From NCBI GenBank assembly GCA_038327655.1, contig JBBQLG010000029.1, positions 1-48,298 of the forward strand: a DNA stretch of 48,298 nucleotides, read 5' to 3'. Positions 1 through 7,409 of the stretch are shown here, piece by piece. This stretch comes from JBBQLG01 sp038327655 (GTDB lineage Bacteria; Bacteroidota; Bacteroidia; Cytophagales; Spirosomataceae). Numbering within the stretch: position 1 is the stretch's first letter; every line of letters begins with the position of its first letter. Under the pieces are notes generated by a model that was not told the origin of the DNA, searched no databases, and worked only from the letters and a program-made list of their open reading frames with translations. A program made the position numbers and the translations under genes.

Positions 1-132
1 TTTCGGACCGAAAGCGGAGCGGGGGTGTATGCCCGAATTTCGGGGTTTGTCTCCACCATGAGAAAGAACGGTCGGAACGCGGTCGATGAATTAGCCAGCG
101 TTCTGGGCGGCAGCTTCCAATGGGCTACCTAA
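1..132 (+). CDS. Transposase, C-terminal end (partial, probably IS66-like)
   Basis: The frame is open from base 1 and ends at TAA 130-132, giving 43 residues that begin FRTESGAGVYARISGF. An FR-x-x-x-GA start followed by an aromatic helix and a KNG turn resembles the extreme C-terminus of IS66-type DDE transposases. Only the tail is visible, so the family is tentative. Its stop codon overlaps the stop of the opposing truncated ATPase gene, so the element probably ends within a few bases of position 130. The rest of the element lies left of the window, and I could not identify a terminal inverted repeat. Confidence 0.45.
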   Translation, partial: FRTESGAGVYARISGFVSTMRKNGRNAVDELASVLGGSFQWAT

Positions 133-410
133 ATAGTTACCTTATTATTATACTCTACAGTATATTCCCTATTGGATAAAGAAAATGCTGAGTCAATTTG
201 CAAATAGCTTTGTAAAGCGTACTTTTCAATTATAACCCCCTGTGATTCAGTAGGAGTAAATGGTAAAATTTCGTAATCCGATCCAATCGCGATTAACTTT
301 GCCAGTGTACTCTTGCCAGTTCCCTGTGGTCCAATGAATATGGTGTGCTTCCTGACCTCTAACTCGGCCTCCCGGATGGGTCCGACGTTGCGTACGGTTA
401 ATTTTGCCAT
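129..410 (-). pseudogene. AAA-family ATPase, N-terminal fragment truncated at an insertion
   Basis: About 93 residues start at ATG 408-410, which is preceded by an AGGAG ribosome-binding site. The N-terminus reads as an SMC/RecF-like ATP-binding protein: a short beta-strand opening (MAKLTVRNVGPI), then Walker A GPQGTGKST at residues 27-35. The signature motif, Walker B and the rest are missing, because the frame stops at TAG 129-131 exactly where the transposase tail ends on the other strand. A working ATPase of this type needs several hundred residues, so this is most likely a remnant of a gene split by the element. An upstream ATG at 464 is less likely because a plus-strand promoter occupies that stretch. 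Confidence 0.6.
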
Positions 411-423
411 GCTGCTCCTGCGG

Positions 424-451
424 TTTGTCTGCAAATCTAACGGTATCTTTG
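424..451 (+). promoter_or_regulatory. Bacteroidota-type promoter for the HAD/M50 operon
   Basis: TATCTTTG at 444-451 matches the -7 consensus TAnnTTTG exactly, and TTTG lies at 424-427. The 16-base spacer is slightly short. Transcription would start near 458, about 30 bases before the ATG at 490. Confidence 0.55.
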
Positions 452-489
452 GCTCATGGTTCAACTAATCCCTGAGTTACTTCTGCTGA

Positions 490-1155
490 ATGGCTTCTAT
501 TTTCGATACACCCAGCCTCCGCAACATTATTTTCGACCTCGGCGATGTGATCATTCCCATCGACCTGCGGGCACCGATGCGCAACTTTGCCGTTCTGTCG
601 GGCTTACCGGAAGCTGAGGTCGAGGCACTGTGGCAGCAGCACGGTATTCTGAAACAATACGAAACCGGCCTGATCGACGACGATGCGTTTCGTCAGCACG
701 TCCGGATGCTGCTGAAAAACGATAGCTGGGCCGATGAAGTGATTGACACGGCCTGGAACACGGTGCTACTCGATATACCGCTCGAACGGATCGAACGCAT
801 CAGGCAGTTACAGGGCCGCTACCGGTTGTTTTTGTTGAGTAATACCAGCGCGATTCACGTTCGGGAGGTGAACCGGATGCTGGTGGCAATGGGACAACCG
901 ACGCTGGAAGAACTTTTTGAACGCGTGTATTATTCGTACGATGTAAAACTGATGAAACCGTCGCCCGCTATTTATGAGCATGTTTTGCAGACGGCCGGTC
1001 TGGTAGCCGACGAAACCGCCTTCTTAGATGATAACGCGGCCAACATCGCGTCGGCGGCTGCGTTAGGTATTCGGGCGGTACATGTGCAGCCACCCCTGAC
1101 GATTTTAGATTATCTCGATGAATCAACGAACCCGGACGTACCTGCTCCACGGTAG
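490..1155 (+). CDS. HAD-superfamily (IA) phosphatase, YihX-like
   Basis: This 221-residue cytosolic hydrolase probably dephosphorylates a small sugar phosphate; E. coli YihX acts on alpha-D-glucose 1-phosphate. Motif I is IIFDLGDVI with nucleophile D16, and as in YihX the usual DxD is DxGD. Motif II is LLSNTS, the motif III lysine sits in KLMKPSPAIY, and motif IV is FLDDNAANI. The length and the order of motifs fit YihX along the whole protein. The downstream protease gene starts inside this gene (38-base overlap), so the two are probably translated together. The exact substrate cannot be read from the sequence. Confidence 0.85.
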   Translation: MASIFDTPSLRNIIFDLGDVIIPIDLRAPMRNFAVLSGLPEAEVEALWQQHGILKQYETGLIDDDAFRQHVRMLLKNDSWADEVIDTAWNTVLLDIPLERIERIRQLQGRYRLFLLSNTSAIHVREVNRMLVAMGQPTLEELFERVYYSYDVKLMKPSPAIYEHVLQTAGLVADETAFLDDNAANIASAAALGIRAVHVQPPLTILDYLDESTNPDVPAPR

Positions 1156-2287
1156 TCTGTTTATTCTCACCCTGATTACCACAACTCTGGCTGGGGCCGA
1201 GTGGATGTTTGGTCGTATTTTTATTCCCGTTGAGGGTAGTCAGCCGCTGGGCTGGGCCGAATTCTGGGCAGGACTTAACTATTCGATTCCGTTTCTGGCC
1301 ATTCTGACAGTACACGAATTTGGACACTATTTCGTCGCCAAAGCCAATCATGTTCGCGTTTCGCTGCCGTATTACATTCCCGTCTGGATCGGAATCGGGC
1401 AGAGCATTGGCACGTTCGGCGCGTTTATCCGGATTCGTGAGGTTATTAACAGCCGCCAAAAATACTTCGATATTGGGATCGCCGGGCCATTAGCCGGTTT
1501 TGCGCTGGCCCTGGTGGTACTTTGGTACGGATTTACGCACCTGCCCCCGCCGGAATACATTTTCACCATTCACCCTGAATATAAGAAATACGGCCTCAAC
1601 TACGCCGAACACGTTTACAAAAACCTGCCCGAAGGAGCACTTGCTCTGGGCGACAACCTGCTTTTCAGCTTTTTTAAACAATACGTCGCTGATCCGGCGC
1701 GGTTGCCCAACCCGTACGAGATGATGCACTATCCGTACCTGCTGGCGGGCTACCTGGCCCTGTTTTTTACGTCGATCAATTTGCTGCCGATCGGGCAATT
1801 AGACGGTGGTCACGTGCTTTACGCGCTGATCGGTCGGGAGCGGTTCCGGTGGGTAGCGCCTACCTTGTTTATCGGGTTCGCTTTCTATGCGGGCCTGGGG
1901 TTATTCCGGATCGAGGAGTTTGCCATTGGCCACGATCTGGCCACAAAACTATCAAATCCCGACTTTTTAGAACACCTGGGCCAACTTGGGCTGTATACCT
2001 TCGTGTTGTATCTGGCTTTTTACCGCATCAACGAAACGGCGGTTACCGCATTGCTCATTGCGCTGAGTGTGGTAAGCGGCCAATTTCTGCTGACGTGGCT
2101 GATGCCTGCCTGGCAGGGATATTCCGGCTTCCTGTTCTTCGTTTTTATTCTGGGCCGGTTCCTGGGCATTTATCACCCCGAAACAGAACTGGAGGAGCCA
2201 CTCGATACCAAACGGCAGATTCTGGGCTGGCTGGCGCTGGTGATTTTCGTGATCTGTTTCAGCCCCAAGCCATTTCTGGTTTCATAA
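1118..2287 (+). CDS. Site-2-protease-like membrane metalloprotease (peptidase M50)
   Basis: This 389-residue multi-pass inner-membrane zinc protease carries the S2P hallmark HEFGH at residues 66-70 within a hydrophobic helix. The second metal-binding element is LLPIGQLDGGH, with D229. Such enzymes cut substrates inside the membrane, often anti-sigma factors or leftover signal peptides. There is no PDZ domain between the two motifs, unlike RseP. Further hydrophobic segments continue to the C-terminus. The start overlaps the end of the phosphatase gene by 38 bases and gives a sensible cytoplasmic N-terminus followed by a first membrane helix. No anti-sigma factor lies next to it, so the target is unknown. 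Confidence 0.85.
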   Translation: MNQRTRTYLLHGSLFILTLITTTLAGAEWMFGRIFIPVEGSQPLGWAEFWAGLNYSIPFLAILTVHEFGHYFVAKANHVRVSLPYYIPVWIGIGQSIGTFGAFIRIREVINSRQKYFDIGIAGPLAGFALALVVLWYGFTHLPPPEYIFTIHPEYKKYGLNYAEHVYKNLPEGALALGDNLLFSFFKQYVADPARLPNPYEMMHYPYLLAGYLALFFTSINLLPIGQLDGGHVLYALIGRERFRWVAPTLFIGFAFYAGLGLFRIEEFAIGHDLATKLSNPDFLEHLGQLGLYTFVLYLAFYRINETAVTALLIALSVVSGQFLLTWLMPAWQGYSGFLFFVFILGRFLGIYHPETELEEPLDTKRQILGWLALVIFVICFSPKPFLVS

Positions 2288-2303
2288 ACATAGGCCGGAG
2301 CAT

Positions 2304-2756
2304 TTATCGCTTATAAATGCGAATCGCGTTTCCAGTTGCTGGTTTTCCATTTATCTGATAATTGCCAACGGTATCAAAGGTGTCATGCCCGAACGGGAAA
2401 CATTCATTGCAGGTCGCTTTGACTTTCTCAAAATGATCGACAACAAAGTTCTGCCCTGTACTGACAATTTTAATTTTGTAGTCGTAGTTTCCATCGATCT
2501 CTGTCGTCAGAAATCCTGTGTAATAAGTATTACCATTGACTGACGCAGGTCCAGGTATACGCTGACTTAGGCTATCGACTAAGGTTGATAGATTTGTATT
2601 ACTTTTATAGGTGTGAATAGTTATCAGATTCATCTCTGATTGGCTGAAATTGTAAAACTGAATTTCGTTTGATCCAAGACAATTTACCTTAGGGCAACAA
2701 GTTGTAAGGCTAAAGCAAAGCACGACAATCAATACAATTTTAATAAATGGCTTCAT
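2304..2756 (-). CDS. Small lipoprotein of unknown function
   Basis: About 150 residues. The N-terminus MKPFIKIVLIVVLCFSLTTCC is a signal peptide ending in a lipobox-like cysteine, so the mature protein is probably lipid-anchored in the envelope. The rest is a short beta-rich domain with two cysteines in CNECFPFG. I do not recognise a family. An ATG at 2790-2792 forms an ATGA overlap with the radC stop and is an alternative start by translational coupling; I prefer 2754-2756 because it gives a canonical signal peptide. The base composition is more AT-rich than in neighbouring genes, which may indicate later acquisition. An 8-bp hairpin (2300-2320) overlaps the stop. Confidence 0.6.
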   Translation of the reverse strand: MKPFIKIVLIVVLCFSLTTCCPKVNCLGSNEIQFYNFSQSEMNLITIHTYKSNTNLSTLVDSLSQRIPGPASVNGNTYYTGFLTTEIDGNYDYKIKIVSTGQNFVVDHFEKVKATCNECFPFGHDTFDTVGNYQINGKPATGNAIRIYKR

Positions 2757-2788
2757 TTCTGTTAGTTTTCGTGGAATAGATAATAGTA

Positions 2789-3487
2789 TCATAATAACCC
2801 TTCATCGGCGAAACTCAGATAGGCTTTGTCGGTGAAAATCAAGTGATCCAGCACCGGAATGTCCAATAACCGACCGGCATCTTTGAGTTTACGGGTCAGG
2901 TCTTTGTCGGCCTGAGAGGGCGTCAGGTTGCCCGACGGGTGGTTATGCACCAGAATCATGGCACTGGCCAAGTACTCCAGTGCCTGCTTAAAAATGATCT
3001 TGGGGTCGGCTACGGTGCCCGACACGCCCCCCGCACTTACCTGCACCGGCCTGAGCACTTCGTTGGCCCGGTTGAGCAGTAAAAGCCAGAATTCTTCGTG
3101 GGGTTTATCCAGCAGGTGCGGCCGAATCTCCTCGAAGGCATCGCGCGAACAGGTGATGCGGGTACGTTCGGCCCGGTCCTGTTCCTTACGACGACGGCCC
3201 AGTTCGAGGGCAGCAATGACTGTAATGGCTTTAGCCTCGCCGATGCCCCGAAACTTCGACAGGTCTTTGATGCTCAGTTTAGCCAGGTCATTCAGGTTAT
3301 TCCCGATGCTTTTGAGAATGATCTTCGCCACATCAACGGCCGTAAGATCGACGGTGCCGGAGTTGATGAGAATGGCGATTAATTCGGCGTCGGAGAGGGC
3401 GGCTTTTCCCTTGAGCATGAGTTTTTCGCGCGGGCGGTCTTCTTCGGCCCAGCTTTGGATGTTGCCGGAGGAGGTATCGTAAGCCAT
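2789..3487 (-). CDS. radC: RadC family protein (JAB/MPN domain)
   Basis: About 232 residues. The N-terminus carries the RadC helix-hairpin-helix region (SIKDLSKFRGIGEAKAITVIAALELGRR). The C-terminus has the JAB/MPN metal site, with HNHPSG followed by an aspartate in TPSQADKDLT. Family members were once called DNA-repair proteins, but their biochemical role is still unclear. The start at 3485-3487 gives MAYDTSSGNIQSWAEEDRPREK, the usual RadC opening; the open frame further upstream runs into the rpsT terminator. The stop overlaps a possible start of the downstream lipoprotein gene. Confidence 0.92.
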   Translation of the reverse strand: MAYDTSSGNIQSWAEEDRPREKLMLKGKAALSDAELIAILINSGTVDLTAVDVAKIILKSIGNNLNDLAKLSIKDLSKFRGIGEAKAITVIAALELGRRRKEQDRAERTRITCSRDAFEEIRPHLLDKPHEEFWLLLLNRANEVLRPVQVSAGGVSGTVADPKIIFKQALEYLASAMILVHNHPSGNLTPSQADKDLTRKLKDAGRLLDIPVLDHLIFTDKAYLSFADEGLL

Positions 3488-3530
3488 ATTGAGGTACGGT
3501 GGGGAGTGAAAATACGTACCCAAAATGCAC

Positions 3531-3563
3531 AAAAAAACCTTACCTACAAGTTGTAGATAAGGT
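3531..3563 (-). terminator. Rho-independent terminator of rpsT
   Basis: Arms ACCTTA-C-CTACAA (3537-3549) and TTGTAG-A-TAAGGT (3551-3563) pair except for one mismatch. On the minus strand the hairpin is followed by seven Ts (3537-3531). It lies between rpsT and radC and so separates their transcription. Confidence 0.8.
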
Positions 3564-3598
3564 AGTGCCTGACAGGTGTTTGCCCGTTAGCTATGGGA

Positions 3599-3865
3599 CT
3601 AAGCGACAGCCGGCGTCAATTTGTTGACCAACCGAGCCAGTTTCGATTTATTGTTCGACGCCTTGTTCTTGTGGATTACGTTACGCTTGGCCAGGCGGTC
3701 AAGCATCGACGATACCGTTTTGAACATGTCTACGGCAACGGTAGAATCCGTTGTATCGCGCAGCCGTTTAATCATGTTCCGGGTCGTTTTGTGCTGGTAG
3801 CGGTTCAACAAACGCTTTTTTGCGCTCGACCGGATTGCTTTTTTTGCTGATTTATGGTTTGCCAT
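3599..3865 (-). CDS. rpsT: 30S ribosomal protein S20
   Basis: A basic 88-residue protein opening MANHKSAKKAIRSSAKKRLLN, the standard start of bS20, which binds 16S rRNA early in 30S assembly. Length and lysine/arginine content are normal. The ATG at 3863-3865 is chosen because the frame upstream of it is not conserved bS20 sequence and lies in the leader. The gene has its own promoter (3905-3934) and terminator (3531-3563), so it is monocistronic. Confidence 0.96.
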   Translation of the reverse strand: MANHKSAKKAIRSSAKKRLLNRYQHKTTRNMIKRLRDTTDSTVAVDMFKTVSSMLDRLAKRNVIHKNKASNNKSKLARLVNKLTPAVA

Positions 3866-3904
3866 TGTATATAAACAGAATGCTGTGTTCGCTAATTGAG
3901 TGCG

Positions 3905-3934
3905 CAAAAGTACGGCTTTTTCTGAAATCTACAA
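3905..3934 (-). promoter_or_regulatory. Promoter of rpsT
   Basis: On the minus strand TTG (3934-3932), 19 bases, then TACTTTTG (3912-3905): a full match to TTG-N19-TAnnTTTG. Transcription would start near 3898, leaving a leader of about 33 bases. Confidence 0.7.
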
Positions 3935-3953
3935 AGCCATAGTTGATTAACTG

Positions 3954-4352
3954 TTAAGGCTGAATATCTGCGTTAACGATCAGGGTCTTCTCCCAACTCC
4001 CCCGGTTATCGGCCACAAACTGCTGATAAGCCGCGCTGCGTTCAAACGCCTTGATGTCGTCGTTGCTTTGGAACGTCAGGTAGTGCATTACGTCGTAGTC
4101 TGTGCCGTTGGTAGTGGTCAGGATGGTCTTGCCAGCGGTGTAACCAACGATCTGTTTGATTTCGCGCTTTAACCCCGCAAACTCGTGCATATGCTTCTCA
4201 ATTGCCTGACTTTGAACCCCATTTTTGAATTTTACGCAGACAATTTGCTGTTTTGTGGCTCTGCGGGCGGGAGAGTAAGCACCGTAGATGATTAAACCAA
4301 ATAGGCAAAACATCACAATGAGTAGTGCGTAACTTTTCGATTTACCTTGCAT
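3954..4352 (-). CDS. Dabb (stress-responsive A/B barrel) domain protein with N-terminal membrane segment
   Basis: 132 residues. The N-terminal stretch SYALLIVMFCLFGLIIYGAYS is a signal anchor or uncleaved membrane helix. The rest (IVCVKFKNGVQSQAIEKHMHEFAGLK ... YDVMHYLTFQSNDDIKAFERSAAYQQFV) has the pattern of a Dabb ferredoxin-like dimeric barrel, including the 'H-x-L-x-F' strand and the closing helix around AYQQFVADN. The function of Dabb proteins is mostly unknown, and few carry membrane anchors. It is transcribed away from the secreted hydrolase gene at 4443. Confidence 0.75.
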   Translation of the reverse strand: MQGKSKSYALLIVMFCLFGLIIYGAYSPARRATKQQIVCVKFKNGVQSQAIEKHMHEFAGLKREIKQIVGYTAGKTILTTTNGTDYDVMHYLTFQSNDDIKAFERSAAYQQFVADNRGSWEKTLIVNADIQP

Positions 4353-4442
4353 GATGGTTGTGTTTTCTGTTTATTTCCAAATAATATTCTGCATAAGCAT
4401 CCCTATTATTTGAAAGGTTAAATAAAATCATTGTAAAGTACT

Positions 4443-5501
4443 ATGTTTAAGCAAAACTACCATTTCTTCTTTCGGGTTCTCATTTTCTGTCAAATATTTT
4501 CAGTAACAGTAACTGCTGCTCCCCCTGAAAAAAGTCTTTTCGTAGATTACATTATTGATAATCAAGTAGTTAAAAGAAAGCCTCATGCGCTGAAATGGGG
4601 ATTTTACGCCCACCAGCAGATCAACCGGCTGGCGGTGTTTACGTTACCTGCCGAGATGATGCCTTTCTTCAAACGACACATTCAGTACCTGACCGATAAT
4701 GCCGTAAATCCCGATAAACGCCGGTATGCTGTAGCCGACGAAGCGCCCAAACACTTTATAGATATAGACGCTTACGCCGACACATCAGCGGCTACACTAC
4801 CCCGCTTTTACAAGACAGCTGCCGATCTGTACGGGGCCGATTCCCTGGCCCGGCATGGAATTGTGCCGTGGCAGATTCAACTCATTAAATACCAACTGAC
4901 GGAAGCCTTTAAGCAGCGGGATACGCGCCGGATTCTGCGGGTGGCCGCCGACATGGGGCATTACATTGCCGATGCCAACGTTCCCCTGCACACGACGCGT
5001 AATTACAACGGGCAGTTTTCGGGGCAGGAGGGTATTCACGGGTTTTGGGAGTCGCGGCTACCGGAGTTGTACAGCACAAATTATGATTTCTTTACCGGCC
5101 CGGCCATATACGTCGAGTCACCGCAGAAAGCGGCCTGGCGGGCGGTGTTCAATGCCCATGCTGCGCTGGATTCGGTGCTGCTGTTCGAAAAAGAGTTGAC
5201 GGCTACGCTTGGCGAAACCCGAAAATTCGGTTTTGAAGAACGCAATGGCATTACCGTGAAAATGATTTCCAGTGAGTTTTCCCACAAATACCACGATGCT
5301 CTGCGCGGACAGGTAGAGCGTCAGATGCGGGCGTCGGTGCAGATGGTCGGTAATTTCTGGTATACCTGCTGGGTCGATGCCGGACAACCCGACCTGCGTC
5401 CGCTGACGGTTGTTCAACTAACGGATGCGGAACAAAAAGAAGAGAAAGCTGAGCAGCAAAGCTGGCTGAAACGCCTGTTTAGGGTCAGGAGCGAAGACTG
5501 A
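4443..5501 (+). CDS. Secreted zinc-dependent phospholipase C / S1-P1 nuclease-like protein
   Basis: 352 residues with an N-terminal signal peptide (cleavage near TVTAAPPEKS). The mature part has the His/Asp-rich all-helical pattern of the zinc phospholipase C and S1/P1 nuclease fold: WGFYAHQQINRLAVFTLP, KHFIDIDAY, DMGHYIADANVPLHTTRNYNGQ and GIHGFWESRLPELY. The histidines and aspartates in these motifs are the expected metal ligands. It probably cleaves phosphodiester bonds in lipids or nucleic acids in the periplasm or outside the cell. The C-terminal basic tail (WLKRLFRVRSED) is not part of the family core. There is no operon partner; a GATT repeat region starts 3 bases after its stop. Confidence 0.75.
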   Translation: MFKQNYHFFFRVLIFCQIFSVTVTAAPPEKSLFVDYIIDNQVVKRKPHALKWGFYAHQQINRLAVFTLPAEMMPFFKRHIQYLTDNAVNPDKRRYAVADEAPKHFIDIDAYADTSAATLPRFYKTAADLYGADSLARHGIVPWQIQLIKYQLTEAFKQRDTRRILRVAADMGHYIADANVPLHTTRNYNGQFSGQEGIHGFWESRLPELYSTNYDFFTGPAIYVESPQKAAWRAVFNAHAALDSVLLFEKELTATLGETRKFGFEERNGITVKMISSEFSHKYHDALRGQVERQMRASVQMVGNFWYTCWVDAGQPDLRPLTVVQLTDAEQKEEKAEQQSWLKRLFRVRSED

Positions 5502-5504
5502 CCG

Positions 5505-5686
5505 GGATTAGCCGGATTTAAATGGATTAGAAAGAGGATTTTGGACCGCACGGGCGACCCCACGCGATTGAAGATGATTCAAACGGATTAAGCAGGATTT
5601 TGTGGTTAATGAGGTTCCGAACTCATTTACTCCTTCACAGACTGACAAAATCCTCTTCAATCTTCTAAAATCCTTTTGAATCGCGG
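5505..5686. repeat. Helically phased GATT repeat arrays in inverted arrangement
   Basis: Three clusters of the word (G)GATT. On the plus strand GATT begins at 5506, 5515, 5525 and 5537. It occurs again at 5566, 5576, 5586 and 5596, exactly 10 bases apart. The complement AATC begins at 5649, 5659, 5669 and 5679, again exactly 10 apart. The second and third blocks begin with GCGATT and end with AGGATTTTGT when read in the same sense, so they form an imperfect inverted repeat. The third block reaches into the end of the GH1 gene and supplies its last codons (D-S-K-G-F) and its stop. Function is unknown; it could be a bidirectional terminator, a protein-binding array or a relic of a mobile sequence. 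Confidence 0.8.
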
Positions 5687-7056
5687 TCAAGGAAGTTTCT
5701 GAACCACTCGCCCGATTGCTTAACGGTACGGATCTGGGTTTCGAAATCGACGTGGACGATGCCGAACCGGGGGTGATAGCCCTCGGCCCACTCAAAATTA
5801 TCGAGCAGCGTCCAGACGAAATAGCCGCCTACGTTGATGCCTTCCCGTTTGGCCCGTAGCACCTGCTGTAGGTAATCCTGATAAAACCGAACCCGTTTTT
5901 CGTCGCGGATAGGGTCTTCGCCGGGTTTGTTGGGGTAGGCGACACCATTTTCGGTGATAACAATCTCCCGGACGCCCTTATACTGCGCAAACTGCCGGAT
6001 AATCTGGTACATGCCTTCGGGGTACACTTCCCAGCCCATCGCCGTTACGTCGGTTACGCCCCGGCGTTCGGGTTTCACTTCACTGGCCCAGACAAAGGGT
6101 GTCCACGGACTGTGACGGACCACTAAGCGGAAATAGTTTTGCAGTCCGATAAAGTCGAAGTCAAACGCTAATTTCTCCATATCGCCGGGTCGGGCGTACC
6201 GCTTTTCGATCTGCCCCAGAATCGGTACCGTATCCACCGGATAGCCCATGCCAAGTGCCGGTTCGACAAACAGCCGGTTGGCCAGTGCATCCACGCGGGC
6301 TGCGGCTTTCACATGCCAGGGATTATGGGATTTCGGCTCCACGGGGGCGCAGAAAAACGTGGTACCAATGATTGCATCCGGTACGTTTTGCCGGACAATG
6401 CGCCCGCCTTCGGCCTGGCACAGGGTTGTATGATGCACGGCGGGCAGAAAATCGGCTACGCCCCGGCGACCCGGCGCGTGTACTCCGGCGAAGTAACCGG
6501 CAGCGGTATACGTCAGCGGCTCATTCAGGATCAGCCATCGTTTCACTTTATGGCCAAATGCGCGGGTACAGACGTCCGCGAATTCCGAAAACCACTGTAC
6601 TATGGCCGGGTTCGTCCAGCCGCCTTTGTTCTCCAGCACCTGCGGTAAATCCCAGTGGTAAAGCGTTACCCAAGGATCCAGACCCTGCGCCAGACAGGCG
6701 TCGATCACCCGGTCGTAAAACGCCAGGCCGGCTTCACTGATGCGGCCTCCCTGACTGGGGCCTACGCCATCGGGCAAAATGCGGGTCCAGGCCAGCGAGA
6801 ACCGGAAGGCCGTAAAATTCAAACTTTTCAGCAGGGCTAAATCCGTTTCGTAGCGGTGATAGAAATCGCAGGCGACATCGGCAGTGTGGGCATCCCGGAT
6901 GGTGCCCCGGCGGTGGCTGAACGTATCCCAGACGGACTGGCTCTTCCCGTCGGCGTCGATGGCACCTTCAATCTGATGAGCGGCTGTGGCGGTACCCCAG
7001 GTAAAGTTTGGGCCGAAATCATGCGTAGTTAGGAACTGCCGGTCTGATGGGGACAC
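5665..7056 (-). CDS. Beta-glucosidase, glycoside hydrolase family 1
   Basis: 463 residues, normal for GH1. The N-terminal signature FTWGTATAAHQIEGA is at residues 18-32. The acid/base is E179 in ILNEP and the nucleophile is E369 in ITENG. The substrate tryptophans near the C-terminus are in FEWAEGY. No signal peptide is visible, so it is probably cytosolic and hydrolyses imported beta-glucosides or cellobiose. It has its own promoter (7086-7118) and faces away from the SusC/SusD pair across a region with two palindromes, which suggests shared sugar-responsive control. The final residues DSKGF and the stop are encoded by the GATT repeat. Confidence 0.93.
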   Translation of the reverse strand: MSPSDRQFLTTHDFGPNFTWGTATAAHQIEGAIDADGKSQSVWDTFSHRRGTIRDAHTADVACDFYHRYETDLALLKSLNFTAFRFSLAWTRILPDGVGPSQGGRISEAGLAFYDRVIDACLAQGLDPWVTLYHWDLPQVLENKGGWTNPAIVQWFSEFADVCTRAFGHKVKRWLILNEPLTYTAAGYFAGVHAPGRRGVADFLPAVHHTTLCQAEGGRIVRQNVPDAIIGTTFFCAPVEPKSHNPWHVKAAARVDALANRLFVEPALGMGYPVDTVPILGQIEKRYARPGDMEKLAFDFDFIGLQNYFRLVVRHSPWTPFVWASEVKPERRGVTDVTAMGWEVYPEGMYQIIRQFAQYKGVREIVITENGVAYPNKPGEDPIRDEKRVRFYQDYLQQVLRAKREGINVGGYFVWTLLDNFEWAEGYHPRFGIVHVDFETQIRTVKQSGEWFRNFLDRDSKGF

Positions 7057-7085
7057 TGAGAAACGATTGTTTGATCAATAGTATG

Positions 7086-7118
7086 CAAAGATAAGAAATC
7101 GTGGTCGGGGATACGCAC
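7086..7118 (-). promoter_or_regulatory. Promoter of the GH1 gene
   Basis: On the minus strand TATCTTTG at 7093-7086 matches TAnnTTTG exactly. The -33 position is weak (GTG at 7118-7116 after 22 bases). The start point would be near 7079, about 22 bases before ATG 7056, which supports that start codon. Confidence 0.5.
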
Positions 7119-7167
7119 GGGTAAGTACTCGTCGACACCCGAAGCGATACCGACTTTCGGACCCGTG

Positions 7168-7210
7168 ACAGTACTGTATTAAGGATCAATTGTTTATACG
7201 CACAATTGAT
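7168..7210. promoter_or_regulatory. Two palindromes between GH1 and susC genes: candidate operators
   Basis: ACAGTACTGT at 7168-7177 is a perfect 10-base palindrome. ATCAATTGT (7185-7193) and ACAATTGAT (7202-7210) form a perfect 9-base inverted repeat with an 8-base spacer. Both sit in the 353-base gap (7057-7409) between divergent genes, where a regulator could control both. The rest of the gap holds the two promoters and an AT-rich stretch (7250-7350) with no credible reading frame. Confidence 0.4.
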
Positions 7211-7331
7211 GAAAATAAGACCGGGTATTAATCCCTACTGATGTTACAGAGATAGAAATATAATTAATTTGTAAAAAACTTGTATTTGTAAAATAATATT
7301 CTGAAAAAAAGTAAGAAACAGTAATAATAGT

Positions 7332-7360
7332 TTGCAGAAATCATAAAAATCTCATCTTTG
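7332..7360 (+). promoter_or_regulatory. Probable promoter of the susC/susD operon
   Basis: TTG (7332-7334), 18 bases, then CATCTTTG (7353-7360), one mismatch from TAnnTTTG. It is preceded by an AT-rich tract. The start point near 7367 leaves a leader of about 43 bases before ATG 7410. Confidence 0.5.
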
Positions 7361-7409
7361 TGTGGTAATAGTCTGAGGCAATTATCTAACCTAAACGAAA
7401 ACGTGTGCC

